Below, piece after piece: positions 30,501 through 40,842 of a DNA stretch of 64,000 nt. Below the pieces are notes generated by a model that saw only the letters and a program-made list of their open reading frames with translations, was not told the DNA's origin and did not search any database. Both the position numbers and the translations under genes were made by a program. The stretch's first letter is position 1; the number at the start of each line of letters is the position of its first letter. Source of the stretch: Portulaca oleracea (Eukaryota > Streptophyta > Magnoliopsida > Caryophyllales > Portulacaceae); NCBI GenBank assembly GCA_029582165.1, contig CM055888.1, positions 31,387,408-31,451,407 of the forward strand. Direction: 5' to 3'.

Positions 30501-32371
30501 CAAGATAAGTAGACGAAAGTATCCACGTCATATTTGATGAGGCCTCACCTGTGGGACAAACCACTGTACCACCTCATGAGGCTGACAGTGAAGATGAGCC
30601 TCCTCCCAGGCTCCTTCCTGCACCCACCACAAATAATACACCTCAAGACCCTCCTGAGGATACATCCGTTGCTCAGACCTCATCATCTCCAGAACCCTCA
30701 CCTTAGGTCTCCGCAGAACCTGAGATCACCTATAAGTTTAAGCCGGCTCATCCGGCTGATAATCTCCTCACTGATATCACCACAGGTATTCGAACTAGAT
30801 CCTCGTTAAGAAATTTTTGTGCCTTTAACGCCTTTGTCTCACAAATTAAGCCAAAGCATCATAATGAGGCCCTACTGGATCCAAGCTGGATCAACGCAAT
30901 GCAAGAGGAGCTGAATCAGTTCGAACGAAGAAAAGTGTGGTCCTTAGTTCCCATACCTCACCATCATCCAGTCATTGGTGTCAAATGGGTCTTCCGCAAC
31001 AAATTGGACGAAACAGGTACTATCACTAGAAACAAAGCCAGATTGGTAGCCAAAGGATATAACCAAGAAGAAGGCATCGACTATGATGAAACCTTTGCTC
31101 CAGTTGCTCGTTTAGAGGCCATCAGGATCCTCCTAGCTTTTGCCTCATCCAAAAACATCAAGTTACATCAAATGGATGTCAAAAGCACCTTTCTTAATGG
31201 CGACCTCATTGAAGAAGTCTACGTTGAGCAACCACCAGGCTTTGAGGACAACACACATCCAGATCATGTCTTTCACCTACATAAGGCTCTCTATGGGCTG
31301 AAGCTACAAGAGCTTGGTATGAGCGCCTCAGCAAGTTCCTCCTTCAGAATGATTTCAAAAGAGGCAAAGTAGACAAGACCCTGTTCATTAAAGAAAAGAA
31401 TGGAGACTTCATCATTGCACAAATTTATGTTGATGACATCATCTTTAGTGCATCACGTCCTTCTCTAGTTGAGGATTTCTCTCACCTCATGAGTGCTGAA
31501 TTTGAGATGAGCCTTGTGGGAGAACTAACATATCCTTGGCCTCCAAATAAAACAATCACAAGAAGGCATCTTTCTGAATCAAAGCAAATATGTTTCGAAG
31601 CTCCTCAAGAAACATCAACTTGATCATCTCAAGCATGCATCAACTCCGATGTCCTCCACTCTCAAACTTGATTCAGACCTCACAGGTAAACCTGTATCCG
31701 AAAAACTATATCGAGGTATGATTGGATCCCTTCTTTACCTAATAGCAAGTCATCTAGACATTATGTTTAGCGTTTGCTTATGTGCGCGCTTTCAAAGCGC
31801 TCCAAAAGAATCTCACCTCTCTGTTGTCAAGAGAATTTTACGCTATCTTGCAGGAACCAAAAGTCTAGGCCTTTGGTACCCCAGCCAGTCTGATCTCCTC
31901 CTCTGTGACTACATTGATGCTGACTTTGCTGGCTACAAAGTGGATCAAAAAAGTACTACGGGAGGATGCCAACTTCTTGGAGCCTCACTTATCTCCTGGC
32001 AGTCCAAGAAACAGACCTCAGTGGCCCTCTCTACAGCTGAGGCTGAATATGTGGCAGCCGGATCGTGTTGTGCGCAACTTCTATGGATTACACATCAATT
32101 GGAGGACCTCGGCCTCCACTTCACCAATGTCCCCATCAAATGTGACAACGTGAGTGCCATCCAGATCACAAAAAATCCTGTGCAACATTCACTGACCAAA
32201 CATATTGAAATCCGGCATCACTTCATACATGATCATGTTGAAAAAGGCCACATTAGCCTGGAATTTGTCCCAACCCATCTTCAACTTGCTGATATATTTA
32301 CCAAGCCACTGCCAGAAGATCAATTTACGTATATTCGTCGAGAGCTAGGACTCCTTCAACTGGACTCCTAA
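27549..32371 (+). pseudogene. copia-1 gag-pol polyprotein, interrupted
   Basis: The start ATG is 27549 (MADLNTTEAPQGRSW). The gag domain has NYRMWKRQMEIFL and later a zinc knuckle CYGCGSTEHLVNDC (about 28425-28470). A TAG at 29013 ends the first open stretch, and the frame shifts near 29280. The protease reads WYLDNGCSRHMTG (about 29300), with Asn where most copia proteases have Ser or Thr after the catalytic Asp. A 10-bp tandem duplication near 29503-29522 shifts the frame again. The integrase has HRRLGH, CDACAKGK, HMDLCGP, RTDHGKEF and NGVVERKNR, with a stop at 30008. Further stops are at 30506 and 30704. The reverse transcriptase has [33 protein letters not shown] and YVDD (about 31426), with frameshifts near 31305 and 31530. 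The RNase H frame 31649-32371 is open, with DADFAG, ALSTAEAEY and KHIEIRHHF. Confidence 0.9.
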
Positions 32372-32934
32372 CCCTCCTGGCATTGATTGAGAGGGAGCAG
32401 TCTCATCTTGAGGACCTCCAACATCAGTCTTCCTGCACTCTTTGTGGGGGAGTCTCCATCTCCGTTCTCAGCATAAGGTACGCCTCCTCTCTCAAATTGA
32501 GGTCCTGAACAGATGATGTCCTCATCACTCTGTCCAACCTCAATCTTTCTCACATTAAAGAAATCTTGGCATCATCAATGGTCTGGTCACATCTCTCATA
32601 TGTGTCTCGTCTATTGATTTTTTTAAAACGGAAAATCTTTCCAAATCCTTTCCCCCCGCCTTTTCTATCCTTTTTGTCCCTTTTCAAATTTGATTTCAAA
32701 TCGTTTTTACCTTCCCTAGATTCACCCCCCTTTTCCTTATTTATTACCTTCCATCATTAACCGTCACATCCCACCATCAATTCCCATCTACCTCCCTCTT
32801 TCCTTTCTCTTACCCAACCGTCCCTATTTAAACCCTCCTCCAGTTTTCACTTTTCACCAAACCCTCTCTCTCACTAGCCTTCTTCATCCTCTTCTGAACT
32901 CCCTCCTCTCTCTCTTTTCTCTTTACCCTCCGCC
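32372..32934. other. copia-1 spacer before the accessory ORF
   Basis: Non-coding and pyrimidine-rich, with repeated GACCTC/GAGGTC words (about 32411 and 32500). A TATTTAAACCC stretch at 32823 lies about 110 bp before the accessory ORF start and could be a promoter element or part of an intron. Neither is proven. Confidence 0.4.
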
Positions 32935-33495
32935 ATGACTAAACGCTCAAACAAACCGCCTGCTCCCTCCAGCGTTGCTAAGCGTTTGCGCTCCAGCAAA
33001 CCTTCATCCACTCCTGACGCCACTTCCACCAACTCTTCCTCTGATGACTTCGCCATTATCCCTCGCCCTACGCCACCAACTGCCGGCTCTCAAGAAGCCT
33101 TTTGTCAACGTCTGGAGTCCATAAAGCAAAGATCTCTTCTCCACTGTGACCGAGTGGACATAGACAGTCTCAAAGGTACCAATTTCGCCTTCCTTTCCAC
33201 CCTCACCTCTCTAGGCTGCGACCTCTTCTTTACTGCATATGATTTTTGCTACCCAAACTTTGTGTTTGAATTTTATGCTCGCCTTGAGGACACATCCCCA
33301 AACTCGTCCAAGCCCACCTATAAAGCAACTGTTTCTGGCTGTGAAATTCATCTCTCCGCCCTGAATCTCGAGCGTATCTTAGGCCTCAATCCTGACCTGT
33401 CCAAACCTGCTCTCACTGACATCACCGATGCCCCCTTGGAACTCCTTCAGGCCTTCGGTAAACCCTCCAAAACATCAATGTCTGCTCCACTTTGA
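32935..33495 (+). CDS. copia-1 accessory ORF between pol and the 3' LTR
   Basis: An uninterrupted frame of 186 codons starts MTKRSNKPPAPSSVAKRLRS, a basic Ser/Pro-rich leader like the one that opens the Athila-type ORF. A folded region with LGCDLFF, FVFEF and SGCEIHLSALNLERIL (about 33200-33390) follows. The frame stops at 33493. Related readable sequence may continue to 33605 in another frame, so the 3' end may be frameshifted. No signal peptide or transmembrane segment is visible. It lies on the same strand as pol, in the position where some plant copia lineages (SIRE type) carry an env-like ORF. It aligns without gaps to the Athila-type ORF at 14745-16222. Function unknown. Confidence 0.7.
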   Translation: MTKRSNKPPAPSSVAKRLRSSKPSSTPDATSTNSSSDDFAIIPRPTPPTAGSQEAFCQRLESIKQRSLLHCDRVDIDSLKGTNFAFLSTLTSLGCDLFFTAYDFCYPNFVFEFYARLEDTSPNSSKPTYKATVSGCEIHLSALNLERILGLNPDLSKPALTDITDAPLELLQAFGKPSKTSMSAPL

Positions 33496-33887
33496 AGGAC
33501 CTGGTTCGCCAAGCTGAATCACTCCTCAGCCCTCGCACTTTCCCATCTGCGCCTGGTGTTGAAGCCAATGTTGATGCCTCCTCTATTAATCCCCCTTCCC
33601 CTCAGTAATTTTAATTTTTTTTACTACTTTTGCAAACTTTTGGCCAAACATTTTGCTACTTTTGTTCTCTCCTGTTTCCTTCTTGTCTGAAAGACAAAAA
33701 GGGGGAGATATTCTTGGCATGTGCCTATAACCACCAAAACTTTTGGGTGCACTGCCGCTATCATTAACTTATTGCTGCTATCTTTTCCTTATTATGCTGC
33801 CTGAGTGAACTATTATACATACTGCCTATCCTTGTTGAATATTGAGAATGCATGTATGGAAGTAATTTGGAATTTTGTCTTTCAAAC

Positions 33888-33901
33888 AAAAAGGGAGAGA
33901 T
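33888..33901 (+). other. copia-1 polypurine tract
   Basis: The purine run AAAAAGGGAGAGA plus T lies immediately before the TGAAGAG start of the 3' LTR. A second run, AAAAAGGGGGAGA, lies at about 33696. Confidence 0.85.
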
Positions 33902-34683
33902 TGAAGAGACCCTGTTACACTTGAGGACCTCATCTCAGAAGCTGTCGAGGACCTCCAGTACAAACGCTGCGATTTTGTTTAAAAAGCATGACAAAATTCA
34001 TTTTGGGAAGTATCCACCAAAACCCTAAATGAATATTCTATCATATACTTTCTGATTTGATAGACTAACGATTTCTTCCTTCTTTGTAGAACTTCAAGTT
34101 TTGGAAAGGAAATCAAGAATATCCGAAGGGCATAAGAGATTGACAAGATAAAGCACAAAAAGGAAATTATTCTCATCAAGATCTTGGAGTCGTTGCTACT
34201 TCACTCTTTATACCATTCGAAGACTTCTTCTTCTGTATCGATTTCCAGGCAAGTAAATCAGTTGTAGGAGTTTTGTGAAAGAAAACTCTGAGTGTAGGAA
34301 TATTGAGTGAATATTCTGAGTGTAACCAAATTTGTGTTGTGGTGAGTTTTGTAACCAGTGGTCTAACTGGTGAGGACCTCCTGAGGTCATAAGTTTGGTT
34401 GAGTCCAGTGAACCTCTGCTGAGTGAGGTTACTGTTTGCAATCGCCTCTTCCGTGAGGCCTCAAGAACAGAAGACGTCTGCAAGGTCTTCTGTCCTAATA
34501 AACTGCTTTGAGGACCTCACAGTCTTCTTATCAGCTGAGTTGTAACCTTTCTCCTTCTAAGCACTTTTGTTCAATAATAAAGAAGTATTTTTCAGTATTT
34601 AAAAGTGCTATTAATCTAAGTTGTGTTGATTGAAGTGCAGATTTTTTACATAACCCTAATCACCCCCCTCTAGGATTATTTCA
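33902..34683 (+). repeat. copia-1 3' LTR (782 bp)
   Basis: Nearly identical to 26713-27492. The largest difference is a 2-bp insertion with adjacent substitutions just before the end (CCCCCCTCTAGGATT against CCCCCCAGGGTT). Confidence 0.95.
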
Positions 34684-34776
34684 GTTGTTATTATTAATGT
34701 TGTTTTATATTATTGCTAATGGTTTCTATAATTTGGTAATGTTTTGGTAATTAATGAATGTGGTATCATTCTGCAG

Positions 34777-36631
34777 GTTCAGTTAGAGGAGTTTGGCAGA
34801 GACGGTGTTGATTATTCATCGTTTTTTACGATAGAAGATGTGTTTGAAAATATAGAAGCAGTGCATGAGTGGGCCGGCGAAATAGCTCGGGGCATCGGGT
34901 TTAGGTTTGTATGGTGTACATACAAGAGAAAAGATGTTGACAGTCCACTCAGGTGTTACTTGAAGTGTTGGAGGTACGGTAAATACCGTGGGAAACTGAC
35001 TGATTTGGATGCAACAACTCGTGGGGAGACGTCGACGAAGGCGTGCTATTGTAAATTTGTCATTGTAGCGTGGACTTGTACTGGTTCGGAATGGCGAGTT
35101 CGTGTTTGCGATGGAGACCAGGGGAAGCACAATCATCGATTTATCGTTTATGAGGAAGGTCATCGTCACGGACACCCATTGAATTCTGAGATGAAACAAC
35201 ATATGCGTGAAATGACCGACACGAGGTGCACGCCAACCACGATAGACACATCGCTGAAGATAAAGTTCCCTAATTCTAATGCAAAAGTGAGACAAATATA
35301 CAACGAGAGAGCAAAGATGCGCATCGAGCATATGGATGGGAGGACGTATGGCCAACATTGTATCCATTTGGCGAAAGCTGGCAGGTACGTCTCCTATACA
35401 GACTTTGATGATGATGGCAATCTTTTTCAGCTCTTTTTATGCCACCCGTACTCGTTGAAGTTGCTCCAGTTGGGTTTTAGGTTATCTATTTCCTAAACAG
35501 ATACAAATTAATTGGCGAAATATTCATAACGATTATAAAACAATTAATCAACCAAGAAAGACACAATTGTAGAGGCTTTAGTAATTATACCTTTATCGCT
35601 AATCCGGCTGATGCAGAGGTTGATCTTTGAGATTCTAATGCAGAAATTCTCTACTAAAAGTCCACGCAGCACTCTGAAAATTCGACTGCTAGATCGACCC
35701 GATCGAGACAGATCTGAATCTAAAGATGTATGTATTTCGGTATAGGTGGTTGTTTCAAGAAACGATAACTGCAAACTAAGAGAGAGAGGAACTCAGGAAA
35801 TCACCCTGTTATCTCTTTGAAAGTCTCAAGCAGTTCACTCGATCTCAATCTCTCATAGCGACTCCCTTTTATAGAGTTAGATGGCTTGGGGAAAGGGTTA
35901 ATCTAAACCGTAATAACCAACTTCTCTTAAAATAGCGTATGAGGCCCAACCCGGTCCGTGTTCACCCAACACGCTTCGTGTTGTGTTGATTTCTCCAAGA
36001 AATCAACTTCTAACACCTTCTAAAATAATACTTTATTATTTTGGGCTATATACATTGTTCCCTGGCACTGACTTGCGTGACCCAGTAGGACCAAATAATA
36101 TAGTTGTAATTAAACATATTTAATTACCGAATATAGAGGTCTCCAGCAAGACATATAATCACTATATTATTTTGGCTTAAACTCTAATTATATCGAACAT
36201 TTTCGGGACATTCCCAACAGCTTCGTATGTACTCGAATGTCATTCTCATTGACAATATGTACAAGAAAAACAAGGCGAAATGACCCTTATGTGAGCTAGT
36301 AGGCGTGAGACCAACTAACCAAAACTTCCAGATTGCTTACTCGTTCATGCGGGACGAGAAGATGCAATCCTACGAGTGGTTGCTTTGGAAGTTGCATGAG
36401 TTGTTGGGTCCCGATGTTACTCCAGATGTCTTTGTGACGGACAAGGAGGATAGGTTGGGTGGTGCTATTGCCAGTGTTTTCCCAGGTATGCCTTACCTTT
36501 TGTGCATATGGCATATTGGGAATGATGTGGAGAATAGAGTCAACGCACTTACCGAGGGGAAGAAGAATGGTTGCGGGCTACATTTCAAACATCATTACTG
36601 GAACCCCGTTGTTTATGCCAACCCCATTAAA
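34777..36631 (+). pseudogene. MULE-2 transposase exon 2, interrupted by a solo LTR and truncated
   Basis: It begins after TTCTGCAG with VQLEEFGRDGVDYSSFF. The FAR1-like domain shows CYLKCWRYGKYRG and CYCKFVIVAW. The frame is open to 35468 (PYSLKLLQ), where LTR-like DNA (35471-36219) interrupts it. It resumes at about 36226 with YSNVILIDN, so the first catalytic Asp is present, though the following Ser is changed to Asn. A stop follows at about 36282 where Trp-Pro is expected. From 36305 the open part reads QIAYSFMRDEK, FVTDKEDRLGG (second Asp intact) and LLCIWHIGNDVENR. It is cut at 36631 before the catalytic Glu and the SWIM finger. Confidence 0.85.
35471..36219 (-). repeat. Probable solo LTR inside the MULE-2 transposase
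   Basis: Comparison with MULE-1 shows extra DNA here. Read on the minus strand it begins TGTTGGGAATGTCCCG and ends CCTAAAACCCA. It has a TATA box, CTCTATAAAAGGGAG (about 35865-35880), so it looks like a copia LTR. No internal region or second LTR exists. I could not find a matching 5-bp target duplication (CCAGT on the left, GCTTC on the right), so a rearranged LTR is also possible. It contains CGGTCCGTGTT and AACACGCTTCGTGTT, words also common in the MULE introns. Confidence 0.6.
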
Positions 36632-37800
36632 GTGGCGGATCCACGGCAGTTGTCGCGTGAATAGTGCGGTGGTGACGGCGGGTGTGTCGCACTGTTCATG
36701 CAGCAACCACCACGGAGCTGCCGCGATCGGCGTACGGCAATGCCGCCGTCGCCGGTGAATCTGTTACGCAGCAACCGTGTGTGGGATTTCAAATTCAGTG
36801 TTGACTGGACTTCAACAGACCCGTGTTGGATCAACACGGTCCGTGTTGACCTAGTGCACACTTTTTGTGTTCTCTGAGCACCAACACGACTCGTGTCATG
36901 CCTGACACGGACCGTGTTGAGTCCATTTTCCTTATTAAGCTTAATATTGACCTAATGTTAATATTTTAAATTATTTTTATTTTTTATTATTAATGTTATA
37001 AGTTATTATTTTTATTATAAATAATGTGTTTATTATTGATGTTATTATTTTTATTATTAATGTGATTCTTATTATTATTTTTATTAATGTTATTGTTATT
37101 ATTATTGTTACTGTTATTATTAATGTTATAAGTTATTATTATTGTTAGTATTATTATTATTATTAATTAGTAGGGTTATATTTGGTATTAGATATATATT
37201 ATCTTTTAACAAATATTGTTATTATTAATGTTGCTTTATATTGCTGCTAATAGTTGCTATAATTTGGTAATGTTTGGGTAATTAATGAATGCGGTATCAT
37301 TCTACAGGTTCAGTTAGAGGAGTTTGGCAGAGACAGTGTTGATTATTCATCGTTTTTTGTGACAGGAGATGTGTTTGAAAATATAGAAGCAGTGCATGAG
37401 TTGGCCGGCGAAATAGCTCGGGGCATCGGGTTTAGGTTTGTGCGGCCTATATACAAGAGAAAAGATGCAGACAGTCCACTCAGGTGTTACTTGAAGTGTT
37501 GGAGGTACGGTAAATACCATGGGAAACTGACTGATCTGGATGCAGCAACTCAACGGGAGATGTCGACGAAGGCGTGTCATTGTAAATTTGTCATTATAGC
37601 GTGGACTTGAACTGGTTCGAAATGGCGAGTTCGTGTTTGCGATGGAGATCGGGGGAAGCACAATCATCGATTCATCGTGTACGAGGAAGGACGTTGTCAC
37701 AGACACCCATTGAATTCTTAGATGAAACAACATGTGCGTAAAATGACCGACACGGGGTGTAAACCGGCTACGATACACACATGCTTGATATAAAAAACGA
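36632..37800 (+). mobile_element. MULE-3 fragment: intron 1 plus start of transposase exon 2
   Basis: From GTGGCGGATCC (36632) the sequence repeats MULE-2 intron 1 from 26044, including the GC-rich hairpin, the ACACGGTCCGTGTT words and the TTA-rich microsatellite. It lacks the copia element. The transposase exon begins at 37307 (VQLEEFGRDSVDYSSFF) and is readable to about 37800. It has stops at 37608 and about 37719 and several substitutions, then ends. Terminal repeats and exon 1 are absent. Confidence 0.8.
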
Positions 37801-40578
37801 GTCAACGACCCTACATTTTGCCATAATTTTTTTAAGGGCACTGTGTTTTCAAAAATAATTATGGGGTGGCTTTACAGTGGCCAATCTAGACTTTTGAATT
37901 AGGGGTGGTCAACACATTATTATATTGATATGATTAATATATGATCAATATTTTTTTATCCAAAATTATATTAAAATTTACAATTTTGAGGGGGGGGGGA
38001 GGCGGGTTAAGGTGGGCCATGGCCACCGTCACCTCCCATGTGGATTCGCCAGTGGTGACTTATCTTTGTTGTAGTTATTATGGCTGACAATCTGGCCATA
38101 AGTTCAGCTAAAAAGATGGGAGGAGTGATTATAGGATACTATAAAATTAGTCTTTTTTTTTTTTAATAACAGATAGAAGTATTTCATTTGTAAGCTTTGC
38201 TAGCAAATCCTGTTAGTGGTGTGTTGTTCCAAGGTTCTTTCATCTTTTGTTGCCTTCAATTTAAGGGTTTTATGAACTTTATATTTCCAATGATTAAATG
38301 ACCTTTTTTTCTACAGGCTGATAAAAACAAACAAGGGCTTCATACCAAATTTTAATCTTTAGTTTGCTATTTAAAATTTTAAATAACCGTAGAGAGTGCC
38401 AAATATGCTATGGAGCTTCTCCTTAATTTGCTTGTGATTGTCACAATTTGTTCAAATGAAGCTATTTTATAAATTTGACAATTTGTTCACTTGCAAGGGA
38501 GTAACAATCTTGCTGTTAAGTACGAGAAACAATATAACACAAACTCAATGACTTGTTCAACATTATTATTTATTATGTGATTACCTTAGCTTGAAGCTTG
38601 AATTTGTTAGTGATCGAAGACATGCTAATGTTATGAAACTTTTTTTTAGTTTATGATTTACCTGAATTTTTTGTGTCGTACAGTTACTGGATTTTAGGAT
38701 GAAGAATTGGTAATTGTTGTCAAGATGGATGACTGCATAAACTGCTATAATCGTATTTTCTCTATGTTTGTTTTGACGATTCATTACAATTGGTCAATTT
38801 CTCTATATCTGTTGCATCTGTTTTATCTCCTGTTGTTTTGAGACTCTACCAAGCCCCCTTGCGATTTGAACTTTCTAAATCTAACCAATAGAGAATCACA
38901 TAAAGTAATCACACAGGTCATTTGAAGGCTAAAAGTTCTTTGATGACAGTTGCTACTAGATGATTGGAGGATTAAAACCCCTGTTTTGTGTGCAGGTTGG
39001 GAGACTCAGAGAGAGTACTCGATTCAATTTACATGTATGTGCTATGGTGTAATAGGAGGATATCTTCGAAGCTACAAGAAGTTTATTTTCTTCAAGTGTC
39101 TCTTATTTATTCCTAAAAGTTTTACATAGTTCTTTTTAGCTATACTATAAGATGTGAAATGTTCTATACAATTAAAAATCTATTAGATTATTATATTTCA
39201 GAGTGCTTATCATTGTTAATACATACTACTACAAATGTAACCTAATTTATATTGTGTTCATGGAACCTTGGAACACATCCAATCATGTATATTTTCAAAG
39301 CTACCAATCATATATGCTTTGTTAAATCTGGCTTCGGATCCACTGCGCGCATCACGCGTACCATATAGCTAGTTGTGTTAAACACTTTGACCGTTAATAT
39401 ATTAATTTGTATAATGATTCATCACACAAAACTGATCTCATTAGATTCGTGATAAAAAATACTATTAAAAACGTAATATTATATTTTTTCATAAAAATTA
39501 TATTAGAAATTATTGATTAAAAATTTACACTGAAAACCGTAAATGACAGATAAATAAGAACGGATGGGGTATTATATTGTAGTCAACATTAATAAATATT
39601 GACTATATATACTACCTCTATCCTACAAACCTAATAGTACTATTGAAAGAAAAACTCTCTAACCTTGCTTGTTTACCTTATCAAAAAAAAAAAAAAACAA
39701 TTTAGTTTTTTCAATTTCAAATTAAAAAACATTTACCCTACTTACCACAACTCTCACCACAATTCACTACACTTTTTCAATTTTCACCGCAACATACCAT
39801 CACCACACTAATATTGAAAATTGAGAGGGTATTAGAAAGCTATGCATTGTTATTGTTAAATCAAATTTATTTATCAATTTTATTTTTTTATCTTTTCAGT
39901 GAGGTTGGAGTAATATTTAACATTTGACATTTATAGTGACGAACTAACAACTTTTAGACATGCATCACATAGAAATAAAATTAAAAAGTAAACATTATAA
40001 AAAATACATAAATATCGAATAACTTGACGAGGAATAAGGATTTTTTTAAAGTAGTAGAAAGAACGAGTATTGTCATAAAAATCTCTTATCACTGAGTTAT
40101 TAACTCTTTTAGCATATGCATTAGTGCTAATTTGTCAATAGTAATTGTTTGTTGATAAAACCCTCCTAAATTACGGTGTATAACATTTTTCCCAAATAAA
40201 AAAAAAATATTCATATTCTTATTATTCTTATGGAAAATAATGATGGATCTCACTTTATTAAATTGCAGAATGACACGTTCTGCATGGTCTTCCCTCCCCT
40301 AATCAAGGCCTCAGGTTAATTCTCCATTTCCTCCCAATTTCTGTAATTGTTGCACATTTGACTGCTAGCAGTTATCTGTTCTCAATTAATAGTGGAGATG
40401 ATGGTGGCGGCGAAGGCTGCGGTGGAGGGCGGATGGGGCAGCGAGCAACAATTGGTGCAGTTTGAGGATGAAATGGGTGGTGAATGAACTGGTGTCAAGA
40501 GAACTGTCAACAGCAGCGGGGGATGGTGGTGTTGATGACGAACTGGCGACAGTGGAGGTCGAGGCCTCAAGACCGAAT
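37801..40578. other. AT-rich interval with no supported gene
   Basis: 37838-38060 contains a G-run and the phrase GGTGGGCCATGGCCACC followed by GTGGATTCGCCAGTGG, which looks like a piece of an interspersed repeat. 38317-38357 (TTTTTCTACAG followed by a short frame ending ACCAAATTTTAA) could be the last exon of a decayed gene fragment, but I cannot support it. 39545-39640 and 40050-40075 carry possible worn MITE ends. I see nothing else. Confidence 0.4.
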
Positions 40579-40828
40579 GCCTCCGGTGGCGGTATCATGG
40601 TTGCCGGCATCGAACGTAGACAGGTGTGAAATAGTGAGGGTCGGCGCACCGCGGCTGAGACATGGCTGAGACCACTACGACGGTGGTCGGAAGGCGGATG
40701 AACGCCTCTGGTGGCAGTATCATGGTTGCCGATGTCGAACGGAGACATGTGCGAAATAGTGAGGATCGGCATACCGCGGCTGACACCAATACGATGGTGG
40801 TCGGAAGGCGGATGTGCCGACAACAACG
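40579..40828. repeat. Tandem duplication, 2 x about 125 bp, GC-rich
   Basis: GCCTCCGGTGGCGGTATCAT (40579) and GCCTCTGGTGGCAGTATCAT (40704) start two diverged copies that each include ATCGGC/GTCGGC and ACCGCGGCTGA. It lies directly left of the LTR-like block. Open frames on both strands cross it, but none shows a domain. Confidence 0.75.
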
Positions 40829-40842
40829 GCGACAGTGGTGGC

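Larger units (their letters stand above)
26713..34683 (+). mobile_element. Ty1/copia retrotransposon (copia-1), full length with accessory ORF
   Basis: LTRs 26713-27492 and 33902-34683 begin TGAAGAGACCCTG and end TTTCA. The target duplication is GTTGT (26708-26712 and 34684-34688). An initiator-Met-type primer site, gag, protease, integrase, reverse transcriptase and RNase H, an accessory ORF and a polypurine tract follow in the Ty1/copia order. I counted about 16 differences between the LTRs over 780 bp, so the insertion is fairly young, although pol already has several breaks. It sits in the first intron of MULE-2, same strand. Confidence 0.95.
25727..36631 (+). mobile_element. MULE-2, Mutator-like transposon carrying nested LTR elements
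   Basis: The left end (TATGTCGCCCACCTTTTTAC at about 25729) matches the MULE-1 terminus, followed by the same leader, a 39-bp exon 1 (25890-25928, MSIDGDKSSEEEK, intact) and a GTTAG donor. The intron contains the GC-rich hairpin segment and a copia element. Exon 2 starts at 34777. The element ends abruptly in the transposase at 36631, where it is fused to the intron of another copy (MULE-3). No right terminal repeat is present. Confidence 0.75.

Noticed and set aside
34816..35367. Minus-strand ORF of 183 codons over the MULE-2 transposase
   Set aside because: Antisense shadow. The same shadow appears over MULE-3 (37347-37841).
39545..40075. Possible MITE ends around 39560, 39612 and 40060
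   Set aside because: Motifs are worn, and the orientation and pairing are inconsistent.
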